Source: Phaeosaccion multiseriatum (taxonomy: Eukaryota > Ochrophyta, other classes). From it: a stretch of DNA of 64,000 nucleotides. A program made the position numbers and the translations under genes. Location of the stretch: contig OZ218955.1 in NCBI GenBank assembly GCA_965112735.1, positions 3,286,001-3,350,000 of the forward strand. Direction: 5' to 3'. The notes under the pieces are model-generated. The model was not told the DNA's origin. It worked only from the letters and a program-made list of their open reading frames with translations, and did not search any database. Positions within the stretch are counted from its first letter, which is position 1. Each line of letters begins with the position of its first letter. This document shows, piece by piece, positions 63,662 to 64,000 of this stretch.

Positions 63662-64000
63662 GGCAAAGGAGGTAAAGGCAAAAGAGGTGTGAACAGCGTA
63701 GCGAGCGGTGTCGCAGAGGTGACCGTCCAAGGTGTTCTGAATGGCAAGGCGCTTGAGGTGACGCGCCGCAAGGGGTCAAGGGTGAATAGCCTCTCGGTGC
63801 TGTACGGGGGTGTGGACATGACTCGCCAGACGCCGTCGGACACACAGACGCAGGTAAGTACGATACGTAAGAGTAGATAAGAAATTATTATTTTTGGTAC
63901 GCTGAAAGTGCACAACCTTTGAATGTTGATATTGAGTGTTGAATGTTGAATGAAAAGTGAAGGTTGATTCATGAGTATCGTACGTACAGGACAGAAGCAT
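58677..64000 (+). CDS. SbcD/Mre11-type phosphoesterase fused to SbcC/Rad50-type ATPase, putative plastid leader, partial at the right edge
   Basis: Exons seen: 58677-59978, 60110-60283, 60524-60590, 61075-61215, 61534-61954, 62287-63072, 63248-63327, 63579-63853 (1082 codons, all in phase); the gene continues past 64000. The N terminus has a signal-like MSSLQGARRGLLLMLALQL followed by a basic, Ser/Gly-rich stretch, as in a bipartite plastid leader. All five metallophosphatase motifs occur in order: FSDLHVG (about 419), GDWW (455), GNHD (488), CHADV (556), GHFHRPH (589). YVGSPYQCS follows, as in SbcD/Mre11. After a low-complexity linker comes an SMC/Rad50-type N terminus: SVTLSRFGPFR, then the Walker A GGADSNGAGKTS (about 960-971), then TDVVFHRGKH and VLNGKALEVTR. 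In bacteria, SbcD and SbcC are separate subunits of a DNA end-processing nuclease. Here they are one polypeptide. A role in plastid DNA repair is inference. Confidence 0.82.
59458..59516 (+). repeat. AGT repeat coding polyserine in the SbcD-SbcC fusion
   Basis: About 19 AGT units, in frame as polyserine within exon 1. They lie in the linker between the leader and the phosphoesterase domain. Confidence 0.85.
60320..60397 (+). repeat. CTGT tetranucleotide array in an intron
   Basis: About 18 tandem CTGT units in intron 2 of the fusion gene. The same unit recurs at about 60403-60450 and at 51797-51883. Confidence 0.9.
61375..61423 (+). repeat. GT microsatellite in an intron
   Basis: About 24 GT units in intron 4 of the fusion gene. 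A GGTGTG hexamer run (about 60649-60686) lies in intron 3. Confidence 0.9.

Overview
The window is nuclear DNA from an intron-rich, GC-rich eukaryote. Genes have many short exons with GT-AG junctions (one GC-AG), CT-rich introns, and a very heavy load of microsatellites in introns, intergenic DNA and coding sequence. At least two proteins begin with a signal peptide followed by an Arg/Ser-rich stretch, as in plastid proteins of algae with secondary plastids. Together with a Rubisco-LSMT-type SET enzyme and a ciliary-type TTLL9 tubulin ligase this suggests a photosynthetic protist, probably an ochrophyte/stramenopile alga. That placement is inference only. Exon models were built by hand; every complete model except the frameshifted F-box copy (23-26 kb) sums to a whole number of codons.

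Left part (0-22 kb): a copine (minus), a nucleotidyltransferase-fold protein (minus), then a SET-domain methyltransferase (plus) only 126 bp from the previous start codon, then a 17-exon ferric reductase/NADPH-oxidase-type flavocytochrome (plus).

Middle (22-37 kb): a recent inverted duplication of about 2.5 kb per arm (about 23764-26271 and 27709-30256) carrying two tail-to-tail copies of an F-box/beta-helix gene. One copy is intact; the other has a 5-bp insertion that shifts its frame. A Maf-type nucleotide pyrophosphatase (minus) and a TTLL9-like tubulin glutamylase (plus) follow head to head. The TTLL9 gene ends in a long polyglycine tail, just before a roughly 590-bp uninterrupted GGA array.

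Right part (37-64 kb): two SulP transporters with STAS and cyclic-nucleotide-binding domains, tail to tail (an older inverted duplication); a Gln-rich protein with three 30-residue F-x2-W-L-x2-R-K-x2-W repeats; a small GtrA-like membrane protein; an intronless 2065-residue low-complexity, AT-hook-bearing protein; and, cut by the right edge, a fused SbcD/Mre11-type phosphoesterase and SbcC/Rad50-type ATPase with a putative plastid leader.

Across the whole window a short interspersed motif, TATCACCAAC (usually followed by TGCTG repeats), occurs at least 15 times exactly, in intergenic DNA, in introns (including next to splice sites) and in coding sequence, where it reads Ala-Val-Gly-Asp-Thr-Ala. 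I regard this motif and the SbcD-SbcC fusion as the most interesting items.
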